Part shown: in pieces, positions 1 to 7,812 of the stretch
Numbering within the stretch: the stretch's first letter is position 1
Layout: the number at the start of each line of letters is the position of its first letter
Assembly (NCBI RefSeq): GCF_020521235.1
Contig: NZ_BLAY01000104.1
Span: 1 to 35,502, forward strand
Length of the DNA stretch: 35,502 nt
From: Microseira wollei NIES-4236
GTDB taxonomy: Bacteria; Cyanobacteriota; Cyanobacteriia; Cyanobacteriales; Aerosakkonemataceae
Reading direction: 5' to 3'
Made by a program: the position numbers and the translations under genes
Notes under the pieces: generated by a model
Databases searched by the model: none
Told to the model about the DNA's origin: nothing
What the model saw: only the letters and a program-made list of their open reading frames with translations

Positions 1-1
1 T

Positions 2-109
2 AATACAGTGGGGATGGACAGCGCCTCACTCAAAAATGCGTTAAATTCTGCCCCAACCAGGGCAGTAACAACGAAGCAGGAAGCCCGCGTTCTATCTGTA
101 CTCAGATGA
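2..109 (+). CDS. tnpB: C-terminal end of a TnpB (OrfB) protein, cut by the window edge
   Basis: The frame is open from the window edge and ends at TGA 107-109. The visible tail begins NTVGMDSASLKN and ends TTKQEARVLSVLR. A NTVG segment followed some 25 residues later by a KQEA-type motif is the usual C-terminus of cyanobacterial TnpB proteins of IS605/IS607-type elements, which are RNA-guided nucleases. The catalytic RuvC and zinc-finger parts would lie to the left of the window. The element-end hairpin directly after it supports the call. It could instead be a decayed remnant; only 35 residues are visible. Confidence 0.55.
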   Translation, partial: NTVGMDSASLKNALNSAPTRAVTTKQEARVLSVLR

Positions 110-127
110 ACGTCGGGAGGATGTCAC
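71..127 (+). ncRNA. Right end of the TnpB element, probable 3' part of its omega RNA
   Basis: A hairpin is formed by CCCGCGTTC (84-92) and GAACGTCGGG (109-118), with an inner ATCT/AGAT pairing, followed by GGAGGATGTCAC. This GAAGCAGGAAGCCC...GGGAGGATGTCAC layout overlapping the 3' end of tnpB is typical of the right end of such elements. In that family the omega RNA 3' end covers the right end and the guide is read from the flank just beyond it, here from about 128. The exact boundary is inferred. Confidence 0.4.
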
Positions 128-194
128 TCGATAGGGCAAAATTTGTAGGCGCGGGTTGTACCAATAACTCTTCAATTGAGGAAAAATAAATCCT

Positions 195-481
195 ATGGAA
201 ATTAGACCACCCCTGCCACCCTTTACACTAGAAACTGCTCTAGCCAAAGTTCAAGCAGCAGAAGATGCTTGGAATACCCGCGATCCGGAACGAGTAGCCT
301 TAGCTTACACCGAAGATTCTCAGTGGCGCAACCGTGCCGAATTCTTCAGCGGAAGGGAAGAAATAAAGGCTTTCTTGAGACGAAAGTGGGCAAAAGAACT
401 AGATTATCGTTTGAAGAAAGAACTGTGGAGTTTCACAGAGAATCGGATTTCTGTTTGGTATCGCTCCTATGGTAACGAACA
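195..481 (+). pseudogene. NTF2/SnoaL-like (DUF1348-type) protein, 3' end replaced by the IscB element
   Basis: The reading frame starts at ATG 195 with GAGG about 12 nt upstream. It reads as an NTF2-like fold protein of the DUF1348 type: an N-terminal helix ([15 protein letters not shown]), then [20 protein letters not shown], the KW and [11 protein letters not shown] segments, and RSYGNE near the end. Family members continue with about 30 more residues after RSYGNE. Here the frame instead enters the IscB-associated sequence at about 482 and stops at 503. The segment between ENRISV and WYRSYGNE also looks short for the family, so there may be an internal deletion. Function of the intact family is not established; it is probably inactive here. 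Confidence 0.6.
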
Positions 482-725
482 GTCAGGAACCCCACGGCTA
501 TAAGCCGGGGGCTTGAATAAAGCCCAAACCTGACCAGCCTAAGACTAAAGAAGTCTCCGTTTAGAGCAAGAGTTAAAATTCCTACCTACAAATGCCCGAA
601 CCAGTTTGTAGCACTAGAATCCAAGAATTAAACATCTGTACAAGGGTTAAGGAAGTGTTCTTGGGAAAGTACCGACTCTAAACATTGGCGAGGTTCACAT
701 TACCCCGAAAGGGAGATTAAAACTC
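482..725 (+). ncRNA. Probable IscB omega RNA scaffold
   Basis: A 244-nt non-coding stretch directly upstream of iscB is rich in pairing. GTCAGG (482-487) pairs with CCTGAC (529-534) and encloses a strong hairpin, CCCCACGGC/GCCGGGGG (490-511). GGGCTT/AAGCCC offers an alternative stem. Further short hairpins follow up to the ATG. In IS200/IS605-type iscB loci the omega RNA lies immediately 5' of the gene, with the guide at its 5' end read from the sequence just outside the element. That would make the guide about 466-481, inside the disrupted NTF2-like gene. Position and structure are seen; function as omega RNA is inferred from the family. Confidence 0.55.
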
Positions 726-2000
726 ATGTTTGTGTTTGTCTTAGACAGTTTCAGAAGACCTTTAAATTCAACCCATCCAGCTAGAGCAAGGAAACTGCTT
801 AATTCTGGAAAGGCATCTGTCTTTAAAAGGTATCCATTCACGATTATTTTGAAGGAGGAAGTGGCAGAGCCAAACAATCAAGAACTAAGGATTAAAATTG
901 ACCCCGGAGCAAGAACAACTGGCATTGCTATTGTGCGAAATGAAGTTGTTTTGTGGGCAGCAGAACTGACTCATAGGGGGTTTCAGATTCGAGAAGCCTT
1001 AACGTCCAGGAGACAGTTAAGAAGTTCTCGCAGAAATCGCAAAACTCGTTATCGCCAAGCTCGGTTTAACAATCGTCGGCGCTCTGATGGATGGTTGCCA
1101 CCCAGTTTATTGAGTCGAGTCAGCAACATTCTGACTTGGGTTAAACGGCTATCGCGGTTGTCGCCAATCACTGCAATTTCAACTGAATTAGTTCGCTTTG
1201 ATACCCAGTTAATGCAAAACCCAGAAATCTCTGGAATAGAGTATCAACAAGGGTTGCTGACTGGTTATGAGTTAAGGGAATATATGCTTGAAAAATGGCA
1301 TCGTCGTTGTGCTTATTGCAGCGCTACCAACACCCCTCTTGAGATTGAGCATATCATTGCCAAGTCAAAAGGGGGGTCTAATAGGGTGTCTAACCTAACC
1401 TTGAGTTGCACAAAATGCAACCAAAAAAAAGGCAACAAACCAATTGAGCAATTCTTAAAAAATCAACCTGATTTGCTCAAATCAATTCTCACAGGAACCA
1501 AGCGTCCGTTAGCCGATACAGCAGCGGTGAATGCTACTCGTTGGAATCTTTTTAATAAATTAAAAATTCTGGGACTGCCTGTAGAAACGGGGACGGGGGG
1601 TAGAACAAAATACAATCGCTGTCGTCAAAATCTGCCTAAAACTCATTGGTTAGACGCTGCGAATGTAGGTGCATCAACGCCGGACACTTTAAAAGTTTTG
1701 GTATCAAACCCCCTGGCTATCAAGGCAACAGGATATGGTAATCGTCAGATGTGTGGAACCAATGCCTTTGGCTTTCCGATTCGTCATCGTTCAAACAATA
1801 AAAAGCACTTTGGTTTTAAAACTGGCGACATCGTTAAAGCTGTTGTTACCAAAGGCAAAAAGGTTGGTTCTTATGTTGGTCGTGTTCTCTGTCGGGCAAC
1901 AGGTAGTTTCGACATCACAACGGCTACAGGTCGAGTAGCTGGAATTAGTTACAAATACTGTTCATTTATTCATAGGAGCGATGGTTATTCCTATCAATAA
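726..2000 (+). CDS. iscB: IscB, RNA-guided HNH/RuvC nuclease
   Basis: This 424-residue protein has the full IscB layout. The N-terminal PLMP-type domain starts FVLDSFRRPLNSTHPARAR. RuvC-I is KIDPGARTTG (Asp59), followed by an Arg-rich bridge helix (about 95-119) and RuvC-II STELVRFDTQ (Glu154). The HNH domain (about 190-240) has zinc cysteines C195xxC198 and C228xxC231 and the core EIEHIIAKSKGG (His209). RuvC-III is HWLDAANVG (Asp310). The C-terminal domain keeps FGFKTGDIVKA and ISYKYC near the end. IscB is the ancestor-type relative of Cas9, cleaving DNA with an omega RNA guide. All catalytic residues are present and length is normal, so the gene looks intact. No TnpA is in the window. Confidence 0.93.
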   Translation: MFVFVLDSFRRPLNSTHPARARKLLNSGKASVFKRYPFTIILKEEVAEPNNQELRIKIDPGARTTGIAIVRNEVVLWAAELTHRGFQIREALTSRRQLRSSRRNRKTRYRQARFNNRRRSDGWLPPSLLSRVSNILTWVKRLSRLSPITAISTELVRFDTQLMQNPEISGIEYQQGLLTGYELREYMLEKWHRRCAYCSATNTPLEIEHIIAKSKGGSNRVSNLTLSCTKCNQKKGNKPIEQFLKNQPDLLKSILTGTKRPLADTAAVNATRWNLFNKLKILGLPVETGTGGRTKYNRCRQNLPKTHWLDAANVGASTPDTLKVLVSNPLAIKATGYGNRQMCGTNAFGFPIRHRSNNKKHFGFKTGDIVKAVVTKGKKVGSYVGRVLCRATGSFDITTATGRVAGISYKYCSFIHRSDGYSYQ

Positions 2001-2100
2001 TGATTCGCAAGCCGCTCGGTTGTTTATGTAAATCGTAATATGATATTATATAATGTAATTATTTTCGCTTTTCTATCAATACTGCCAAAGAGAAAAAACA

Positions 2101-2451
2101 ATGATCCAGCCAATCATTTTAGAAAAATTAGAAGAACTCCCCGAACCTCTTCAAACAGAAGTGCTTCATTATATTGAGTTTTTGATAGAGAAACACGCTA
2201 AAAACTCTACCCAAGAAAAGCCGCCGAAAAAGCGTCGTGTTGCTGGAACAATGAAAGGAATGTTTGTTCTGCCACTGCCAGATGACTTTGATGAGCCGCT
2301 TGAGGATATGATATCATGTCGGGTTGCATCGGAATTACAGCAGTAGGGGCACGGCGGCAGTAAGCTTTGTCGCCAGCAGAAAGTTCCTCTCTTGCCGTGC
2401 CCCTACTAATGATTCAGATGTAAACGGATTCGATATGAGACAATATATGGA
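2101..2451 (+). pseudogene. DUF2281-type antitoxin-like gene, split by a MITE
   Basis: The frame starts at ATG 2101 and reads as a DUF2281-type small protein: IILEKLEELPEPLQTEVLHY, then a Lys-rich linker, and MFVLPLPDDFDEPLEDM at 2262-2310. At that point a 124-bp MITE (2312-2435, 3-bp TGA duplication) enters and the frame ends at 2346. Removing the MITE and one TGA restores GAG GAT ATG AGA CAA TAT ATG GAA, i.e. LEDMRQYME, the expected end of this family. Such proteins are usually encoded just before PIN-domain toxins, and a PIN remnant follows directly. The first-degree paralogue is the gene at 2520. Confidence 0.8.
2312..2435. mobile_element. MITE family A, copy 1
   Basis: The ends are TATCATGTCGGG (2312) and CGGATTCGATA (to 2435), an imperfect inverted repeat, flanked by TGA at 2309-2311 and 2436-2438. 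The interior holds an inverted repeat GTAGGGGCACGGC (2344-2356) / GCCGTGCCCCTAC, the same palindrome that is amplified in the tandem array at the right end of the window. It carries no gene and interrupts the DUF2281 frame. Confidence 0.75.
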
Positions 2452-2499
2452 ATCAATAGATTGCTATTGGATACTCATACTTTTATCTGGTTTGTCTAA
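2449..2499 (+). pseudogene. Remnant of a PIN-domain (VapC-type) toxin N-terminus
   Basis: In the frame from 2461 the DNA reads LLLDTHTFIWFV followed by TAA (2497-2499). This is the classic start of a PIN toxin, with the first catalytic Asp in LLLDTHTF. Codons just upstream read GINR, with ATC where a start codon is expected (ATC AAT AGA TTG). Nothing of the remaining roughly 110 residues is present, because the next antitoxin-like gene begins 20 bases later. It is therefore a deletion remnant of the toxin that was partnered with the broken DUF2281 gene. Confidence 0.7.
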
Positions 2500-2519
2500 A
2501 ATTTAAAGGAGAGTAAAAA

Positions 2520-2756
2520 ATGACTAGAGAAACTGTTATATTGAAAAATGTTGAAAAATTGCCTGAATCTGTCAAACAGGCAGTTCTTGACTATACAGAA
2601 TTTCTTGTAAACCGATACAGGGAGGAGGTTCCTAAAACGGAAAAAGCTGCCAAGCGAGGCGGGCTTGGAATTTGGAAAGGTAAAATCTGGATGGCTGATG
2701 ATTTTGATGAAACTCTCGAAGATTTAAAGGTCAAGTACATCCAAAGGAATCTCTAA
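2520..2756 (+). CDS. DUF2281-type small protein, antitoxin-like
   Basis: A 78-residue protein with a clear ribosome binding site (AAAGGAGAG, 2506-2514). It resembles the broken gene upstream: VEKLPESVKQAVLDYTEFL at the N-terminus and MADDFDETLEDLK at the C-terminus, with a basic linker between. DUF2281 proteins usually sit before a PIN toxin and are taken as antitoxins; here no toxin follows in the same direction. Its 3' end overlaps, in antiparallel orientation, the reading frame that follows the vMAP-type HTH gene. Function is inferred from family and position. Confidence 0.7.
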   Translation: MTRETVILKNVEKLPESVKQAVLDYTEFLVNRYREEVPKTEKAAKRGGLGIWKGKIWMADDFDETLEDLKVKYIQRNL

Positions 2757-3227
2757 CGCCTCTGCAATTTGCTCATCGCTTAAGCCAAACTTCCGTAATT
2801 TATCAATTGTTTTAATCTTAATTTGATTCTGGCTCTGCTGCTGGGAATCAGTATTTACAGGCTCACTTTTTTCTGGAGTAGGAGTGGAGGTATCAGGGCA
2901 ACTGTTGATGGAACCAATACCTATAATGTTTTGATGACGAGTGTGTTTAATACCAAAAGTTATATTTACATTTATTTGCCGTTATAATACAGATTCCAGA
3001 TTACTTTTCTTAACTTGTTCGCCAAAAATATCAGATAACATTTGCAAAAGTTCGTGACTGACTTTTTTAACGTGCTGGGTGCTATAACCATAAGTTTCTG
3101 AAACATCAGCATACTTTTGACCCTTCAGTATTCCCGCGATAATCCTCCGTTGTAAGTCATTGAGATGCTTGCCTGTGCTGGCGTAGACAGCTTCATCAAC
3201 AAATTGCAATATCTGAGGAATGTCCAT
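2724..3227 (-). pseudogene. vMAP-type N-terminal HTH protein split by one in-frame stop
   Basis: The start is taken at ATG 3225-3227, because MDIPQILQFVDEAVY is the usual beginning of the 'vWA-MoxR associated protein N-terminal HTH' family; an upstream extension to a TTG at 3335 encodes unrelated low-complexity sequence. The domain is complete: TGKHLNDLQRRIIAGILKGQ, YADVSETYGYSTQHVKKV, ending KKSNLESVL at a TAA (2982-2984). The same frame is then open for 85 codons: NVNITFGIKHTRHQNIIGIG, a Ser/Pro/Gln linker, and a helical end, LRKFGLSDEQIAEALEIPL, stopping at 2724. One stop therefore separates a DNA-binding-like N-terminus from a plausible C-terminal part. It is either a nonsense mutant of a roughly 166-residue protein or a short HTH protein with a fortuitous tail. 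Confidence 0.6.
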
Positions 3228-3570
3228 AGGTGGGCAAATGGGATAGCTATGGTTACTATACCCAACTTTTTCCCACTTTTTCCCACTTTTCTGCCTCGCC
3301 TCCCAATTATCTATCCGAATTGGAGAAAGATCCAACTTTTTCCAACTTTTTCTGCTTTTCAGTTGTTGAGCGAGCGGTCTAATATTTACAATTAATCACA
3401 ATAAGGCATTGGCCATGCCCCATGCCTCAGAGTGTCGCATTCCGCTCTAGGTGGAGACGGTTGGCAAACTTCATCGCAGTTCAGCAGGACATTACCTGTT
3501 TATCACTACCTGCATATCATTACATATTTAGGCTACCAACTTTCTTAATTAAGAAATCACGGTTTAATGT
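3228..3570. other. Intergenic region with C/T-tract repeats
   Basis: No gene is seen. At 3260-3350 the top strand carries repeats of the form CCAACTTTTTC/CCCACTTTTTC: three copies near 3265-3295 and two near 3330-3350. They lie upstream of the vMAP-type HTH gene and could be binding sites or slippage products. The remainder holds the presumed promoter of the gene at 3571. Confidence 0.4.
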
Positions 3571-4176
3571 ATGAGTGACAACAAACAGCAAGATGGGAGC
3601 GACAACAAACAGCAAGGTAACTTCTGGAAAAGCTTGCCCGGTATTATTACAGCTTTAGGCGGAGGTGTAGGTATTGCAGCGATTATTACAGGTATTATTT
3701 CAGCTCAACAAGCACTATTTCCCCAAAGTTCCAAACCAAGTCCAACATCAACAACACCAGATACCCCAACACCAACGCCGAAGTTAGAGAATCCGAATCC
3801 GTTCAAGGTTTATCCTACGAGTCCAAAAGGCACACGCTTTACCAATAACCAATCTTCTACCAAGACGTATCGTTTCTTTGCTAAGGGTACTTGGTCATAT
3901 AACCCTGGAGTCAAAAAAAAGTACGGTGCCGAGGGAGATACCAATTATACAGAAGCTAAAGGTTACAAGTTGCCTGGTGTTGCAGAGGAATCTTTGATAG
4001 TTCGTCGTCAGAACGGTTCTTATCAATACGTGGGAGCTGAAAAAGCATTAACATTAGACGCGGTCGAATCAGTTTGGTTCACGATTAATGAGGCTAACGA
4101 TGGGCAAGGTGAAAAGTATAATGATAATACTGGTTTTTTAACTGTGGAGTGGGAATGCGAAGATTGTAAGCCGTGA
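3571..4176 (+). CDS. Single-pass membrane protein with a LecA-like extracellular domain
   Basis: A 201-residue protein. Residues 1-20 are polar with a repeated SDNKQQ motif. Residues about 24-46 (LPGIITALGGGVGIAAIITG) form one transmembrane segment. A Ser/Thr/Pro-rich linker (about 52-75) follows. The C-terminal part (about 80-199) resembles PA-IL (LecA)-like beta-sandwich domains, with an AKGTW strand, GVAEESLIVRRQNG, and the ending INEANDGQGEKYNDNTG then LTVEWE. In that family the N-D-N segment helps bind calcium and sugar. It probably displays a sugar-binding domain on the outer face of a membrane. It stands alone. Fold assignment is by motif only. Confidence 0.65.
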   Translation: MSDNKQQDGSDNKQQGNFWKSLPGIITALGGGVGIAAIITGIISAQQALFPQSSKPSPTSTTPDTPTPTPKLENPNPFKVYPTSPKGTRFTNNQSSTKTYRFFAKGTWSYNPGVKKKYGAEGDTNYTEAKGYKLPGVAEESLIVRRQNGSYQYVGAEKALTLDAVESVWFTINEANDGQGEKYNDNTGFLTVEWECEDCKP

Positions 4177-4442
4177 CTTTTTGTAGTAGATAGTTCTGCT
4201 CTACCTCTACCAGTATACTGACGATCGATATAGGTGCAGAGTAAGAGGGAAGGCATTCACTTTTCGCAAGTACGAAGGAGAGATGATTGGATCTTATCAC
4301 CTTTGTTTCTGCGTAGACAAACCCGGTTTCTTTGCGTAAGTCCTGAAAAAATATAACCGACCTTTCCCAGAAAGTTTTCCTCAAATGTACAGCAGAGCTT
4401 TGGATTACAGAGCGAAAATGTATTTCAACGTAGAAACCAAAT

Positions 4443-4877
4443 TTATGGTTCCAGTTTTTGGACATAGACTGGACATGGTGTAAGCGTATTGAGCAAAGAT
4501 TGGTCTGCTGTCCAGAATTCGGCAGATTCTAGCTCGGCGACTGCTAGAAAAGCAGCATCATAGAGAGTTGCTAGGGAAAACTGTTCGGCAATTTCATAAG
4601 TTTTTGCGCGGATAATGTCGCTATCAAGGTAGTCAACAGGCATTTGGCAGAAGTCATCATAAAATCCTCTCGCCTGCGCTGGGGTAATTGCTCCCAACCT
4701 CACTTTTTTTCGCAACACTGAGCCAACTTCAGCCCATGCAAATGCTGGTGCAACCAAACGCACATTCGATGTCAGTAAGGGAAGGATCAAGTTTCTGGCT
4801 TGGGGTTGCAGTGTCTCAGGTACAAGATAAGGAATCCAAACACTGGTGTCGATACACTTAGTCACGCCGTCCCTCAC
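4443..4877 (-). CDS. vapC: PIN-domain toxin, VapC type
   Basis: A PIN-domain ribonuclease of about 140 residues. Acidic residues expected in the active site are seen: Asp in CIDTSVWIPYL near the N-terminus, Glu in FAWAEVGSVLRKK, Asp in LATLYDAAFLAVAE, and Asp in EFWTADQSLLN. The start may be ATG 4877 (MRDGVTK) or GTG 4865; both overlap the end of the antitoxin gene, by 20 or 8 nt, as is common in toxin-antitoxin pairs with translational coupling. It would cleave RNA when freed from its antitoxin. The gene looks intact. Confidence 0.88.
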   Translation of the reverse strand: MRDGVTKCIDTSVWIPYLVPETLQPQARNLILPLLTSNVRLVAPAFAWAEVGSVLRKKVRLGAITPAQARGFYDDFCQMPVDYLDSDIIRAKTYEIAEQFSLATLYDAAFLAVAELESAEFWTADQSLLNTLTPCPVYVQKLEP

Positions 4878-5112
4878 CTGCTCGCAGCTGACGAATCAAG
4901 TCCACTGAACTTGATTGAATACCTGTTGCGGCTTCTACTTCGGCACTACGAGCCACTATGCGCTGATGCGCTCTTAGACTTCGCCTTCGTCGCACCTCAC
5001 GGGCGATCGCTTCTACAACCATCTCGTTAAAAGACTCGCTGCCCTCTCGCAACTGCCTTGCTTGCTCTAGCAAGTCGGCAGGTATGCGGATAGTTACAGC
5101 TTCTCGTTCCAT
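4858..5112 (-). CDS. vapB: Ribbon-helix-helix antitoxin of the PIN toxin
   Basis: An 84-residue protein upstream of and overlapping the PIN toxin gene. The N-terminus AVTIRIPADLLEQARQL and the SFNEMVVEAI segment are the strand and helices of a ribbon-helix-helix DNA-binding domain. The rest is a charged helix (EVRRRRSLRAHQRIVARSAEVEAATG) that would wrap the toxin. GAGG lies about 10 nt before the ATG. Such antitoxins repress their own operon together with the toxin. Confidence 0.82.
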   Translation of the reverse strand: MEREAVTIRIPADLLEQARQLREGSESFNEMVVEAIAREVRRRRSLRAHQRIVARSAEVEAATGIQSSSVDLIRQLRAGEGRRD

Positions 5113-5402
5113 ATTTGCAACCTCTGCAATCAGGACATGACATCATATATTGTAACTATCTTCTCCATAGTTTGACGCTCCAGGATAGCAGCCTCTAACT
5201 CTGGGATTGCTCTAGCCGAAGGCTTGCAGGCCGTCTTGGCAGCGGGAAAATAAATAAAGCTTATATACCCTACGGGTAAACCTGATATGTAAATTAATGG
5301 ATATTTTTGCTTATGCTTCGGTAATTTATCTTAAGATTGTCGTAAGATTTGATCACCGCCCAAAAAAACTAGCTGACAAAAAGTCTTCAGGAGGATCGTT
5401 AT
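5113..5402. promoter_or_regulatory. Upstream region of the aldolase gene
   Basis: A gene-free 290-bp region between the divergent antitoxin and aldolase genes. It contains an inverted repeat ATCTTAAGAT with a second TAAGAT (5329-5350) and a strong ribosome binding site, AGGAGG, at 5389-5394 just before ATG 5403. No promoter can be fixed by eye. Confidence 0.4.
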
Positions 5403-6482
5403 ATGGCGCTTGTACCCATGCGGCTGCTGCTGGATCACGCGGCTGAGAACGGATATGGCATCCCAGCATACAACGTCAACAACATGGAGCAGATCCAAGC
5501 GATCATGAAGGCTGCCCATGAGACAGATAGCCCCGTGATTCTGCAAGCTTCTCGTGGCGCTCGCTCCTATGCAGGAGAAAATTTCCTCCGCCACTTGATC
5601 TTGGCTGCTGTGGAAACCTACCCCCACATCCCCATCGTGATGCACCAAGATCACGGCAACGAACCCGCTACCTGCTATACGGCGCTGAAGAATAACTTCA
5701 CCAGCGTCATGATGGACGGCTCCTTAGAAGCCGATGCCAAGACTCCTGCTAGTTACGAGTACAACGTTCGCGTCACCAGCGAAGTGGTAAAAGTTGCCCA
5801 CGCCATCGGTGCTAGCGTAGAAGGCGAACTCGGTTGTTTGGGTTCTCTGGAAACCGGCATGGGTGAAGCAGAAGATGGACACGGCTTTGAAGGCGCACTG
5901 TCTCACGACCAACTGCTGACCGACCCCGACCAAGCTGTTGACTTCGTAGAACAAACTCAAGTAGATGCTCTGGCTGTAGCAATTGGCACCAGCCACGGCG
6001 CTTACAAGTTTACCCGCAAACCCACCGGGGAAATCTTGGCAATCAGCCGGATTCAAGAAATTCACGATCGCTTGCCCAATACCCACTTGGTAATGCATGG
6101 TTCCTCTTCGGTGCCAGAAGATTTGCTCGCTTTAATTAACCAGTACGGCGGTGCAATTCCTGAAACCTACGGTGTACCTGTTGAAGAAATTCAAAAAGGC
6201 ATCAAGTCTGGTGTTCGCAAGATCAATATCGACACCGACAACCGTTTGGCTATCACCGCTGCGGTACGGGAAGCGCTGGCTAAAAATCCCAAGGAATTTG
6301 ACCCCCGTCACTTCCTCAAGCCTTCGATCAAGTACATGCAGAAGGTTTGTGCTGACCGCTATCAGCAATTTGGCACCGCTGGCAATGCTAGCAAAATCAA
6401 GCAGATTTCTCTGGAAGATTATGCTGTTAAGTATGCCAAGGGCGAATTGGCTCAGCAAGTTAAGAAAGCTGTTGGTGTTTAA
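5403..6482 (+). CDS. fba: Fructose-bisphosphate aldolase, class II
   Basis: A 359-residue class IIB aldolase. It splits fructose 1,6-bisphosphate into dihydroxyacetone phosphate and glyceraldehyde 3-phosphate, and in cyanobacteria also makes sedoheptulose 1,7-bisphosphate in the Calvin cycle. Zinc ligands and catalytic residues are visible: VMHQDHGN (His81, Asp83, His84), [29 protein letters not shown] and the phosphate-binding KINIDTDNR. Length and start fit the family, and AGGAGG is well placed. Base composition and codon use look like a highly expressed housekeeping gene. A terminator hairpin follows, so it is probably transcribed alone. Confidence 0.96.
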   Translation: MALVPMRLLLDHAAENGYGIPAYNVNNMEQIQAIMKAAHETDSPVILQASRGARSYAGENFLRHLILAAVETYPHIPIVMHQDHGNEPATCYTALKNNFTSVMMDGSLEADAKTPASYEYNVRVTSEVVKVAHAIGASVEGELGCLGSLETGMGEAEDGHGFEGALSHDQLLTDPDQAVDFVEQTQVDALAVAIGTSHGAYKFTRKPTGEILAISRIQEIHDRLPNTHLVMHGSSSVPEDLLALINQYGGAIPETYGVPVEEIQKGIKSGVRKINIDTDNRLAITAAVREALAKNPKEFDPRHFLKPSIKYMQKVCADRYQQFGTAGNASKIKQISLEDYAVKYAKGELAQQVKKAVGV

Positions 6483-6526
6483 TTCGCAATCAATTAGCCA
6501 GTTTTTCTGGCTGGTTTAGTTTTAAA

Positions 6527-6555
6527 ATGGGTGGCTTTTTAGCTGCCCATTTTTG
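6527..6555 (+). terminator. Rho-independent terminator of the aldolase gene
   Basis: ATGGGTGGCT (6527-6536) pairs with AGCTGCCCAT (6541-6550) and is followed by a T run. It lies 45 bases after the stop codon. A weaker AGCCAG/CTGGCT hairpin with a T-rich loop lies just upstream. Confidence 0.75.
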
Positions 6556-6578
6556 TTGGAATTGTAGCGATAAAACAA

Positions 6579-6696
6579 TATAGCGGATTGCTTGCTGAGT
6601 GAGGTACACCTTCGTTTGTGTAGCGGCACCCTTAAGGGTGCCGCTACACAAACGAAGCGATAACGCTGTACCTCACAAGGGCTGCAAGCCGCTGTA
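6579..6696. repeat. Palindromic MITE-like family C, copy 1
   Basis: The ends are TATAGCGG (6579) and CCGCTGTA (to 6696). The centre is a near-perfect palindrome: TTTGTGTAGCGGCACC, TTAA, GGTGCCGCTACACAAA. It matches copy 2 (8102-8217) in inverted orientation, including GTGAGGTACA and GGGCTGCAAGCCGCTGTA. There is no gene in it. Confidence 0.7.
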
Positions 6697-6728
6697 GATG
6701 GCGGACAAGATGCACAATTGAAACTTGA

Positions 6729-7634
6729 TTATGCATCTGGCGTTCTCAGCAATGTTTCTGCCCACTGATATCATGTCCGCGAGAGATCAGTTGTGTATAG
6801 TTGATTGTGCGAAAAAGCGTTTTTTCTCCCCCATCCCCTTTGCTCCCCCATCCCCTTTGCTCTCCAAACGCAACCGATGCAACCGGACACGATATGACTA
6901 TCGGCTTCGGAAAGTGGTGGTTGTGGTGGCTGGGTATAATCGATTGCTAAATGATACCGCCCTTTTTCGTAAACGCGGTTGAGCAAGGGCTGTAAATCTA
7001 AAATTGGTTCCACCTCACCCACAGAGAGGGGAATCGGCACGGGTGGGATTGGTTGCCGCAAACTGAAGGCATACAATTCTCCGGTGGGTCGGCGTTCGCG
7101 AAGCGTCTCCGAAGGAGATTCGCCCCGACAAATTAAAATGCGATAATCGCCCAAGTTTTCACTTTTGATGGGAAAGGGTTTTCCACCCCCCAGCAGATCG
7201 ATTTCAACTAGATGAGTAGTAGTGGTTAAAACTTGATTTCGCTTGCGTTCGTAGGCTATGCGCCCTTCACCGGAACGCTTATTTTTGGGAGACAAAAGTT
7301 CGATTGTCGTAACGACAATACCTGTGGCAACTTCTCGAATTTCGAGATACCGTTCGTTCGCTTCTTCTGCAATTGGAACTGTCACCTTTTGAGGTTGAAC
7401 TGACAATGACAGAGTCACAATGGATGAGGTGGGTTCTGCCGTTCTGCCAGTTAGTACTGCGACATCGGAAATGCCAACTAAAACGCTTTCTGTATCGCTG
7501 CTGAAGTAAGTCCGCTTTTCTATTTCGAATCGATATTTCTCGCTGAGACGATCGACCAAGTCATCTGCGATCGCTACAATTAAACGGTTATGCACCGCTG
7601 ACCATAGTTCTGGATTCTCGAGGTAGGGGTTCAT
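6729..7634 (-). pseudogene. DUF4058 family protein, 3' end split by a MITE
   Basis: DUF4058 is a cyanobacteria-enriched family of unknown function. The frame from ATG 7634 gives MNPYLENPELWSAVHNRL, with SPFPG encoded just upstream, as in the usual MPSPFPGMNPYLE start; the expected first ATG is CTT here. Downstream come EIEKRTYFS, VTTIELLSPKNKRSGEGR, YAFSLRQPIPPVPIPL and LAIDYTQPPQPPLSEAD. There the MITE at 6769-6894 enters and adds a foreign tail up to 6771. Beyond the MITE the frame resumes at 6762-6764 as WAETLLRTPDA, stop at 6729, the normal family end. A hairpin repeat is also inserted in frame at about 7096-7130 (encoding ESPSETLRER). Confidence 0.85.
6769..6894. mobile_element. MITE family A, copy 2
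   Basis: The ends are TATCATGTCCGCG and CCGGACACGATA, flanked by TGA at 6766-6768 and 6895-6897. The interior matches copy 3 (19984-20101) in inverse orientation over nearly its whole length, including GAGAGATCAGTTGTGTATAG and GCAACCGATGCAACCGG. Removing the element and one TGA rebuilds an in-frame DUF4058 C-terminus (SEAD-S-Q-WAETLL). Confidence 0.82.
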
Positions 7635-7812
7635 TCCAGGAAAGGGCGACGCAAGTGGACATCCAGTAGTCAGTGAGATATATCTATGGTACTGGTAGCC
7701 ACCACCGACAACATCACTCCTAAAGCCACCCGGTAGGGTCGAGAGAGGTTATTACTAGCCTCTCCCTCCCATCCGAAACCTTGCTTGCGAGTTTCCCCGC
7801 TCAAAGCTAACC

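Noticed and set aside
3228-3335. N-terminal extension of the vMAP-type HTH protein
   Set aside because: It starts at TTG and encodes C/T-tract repeats; the family begins at the internal MDIPQILQFVDE.
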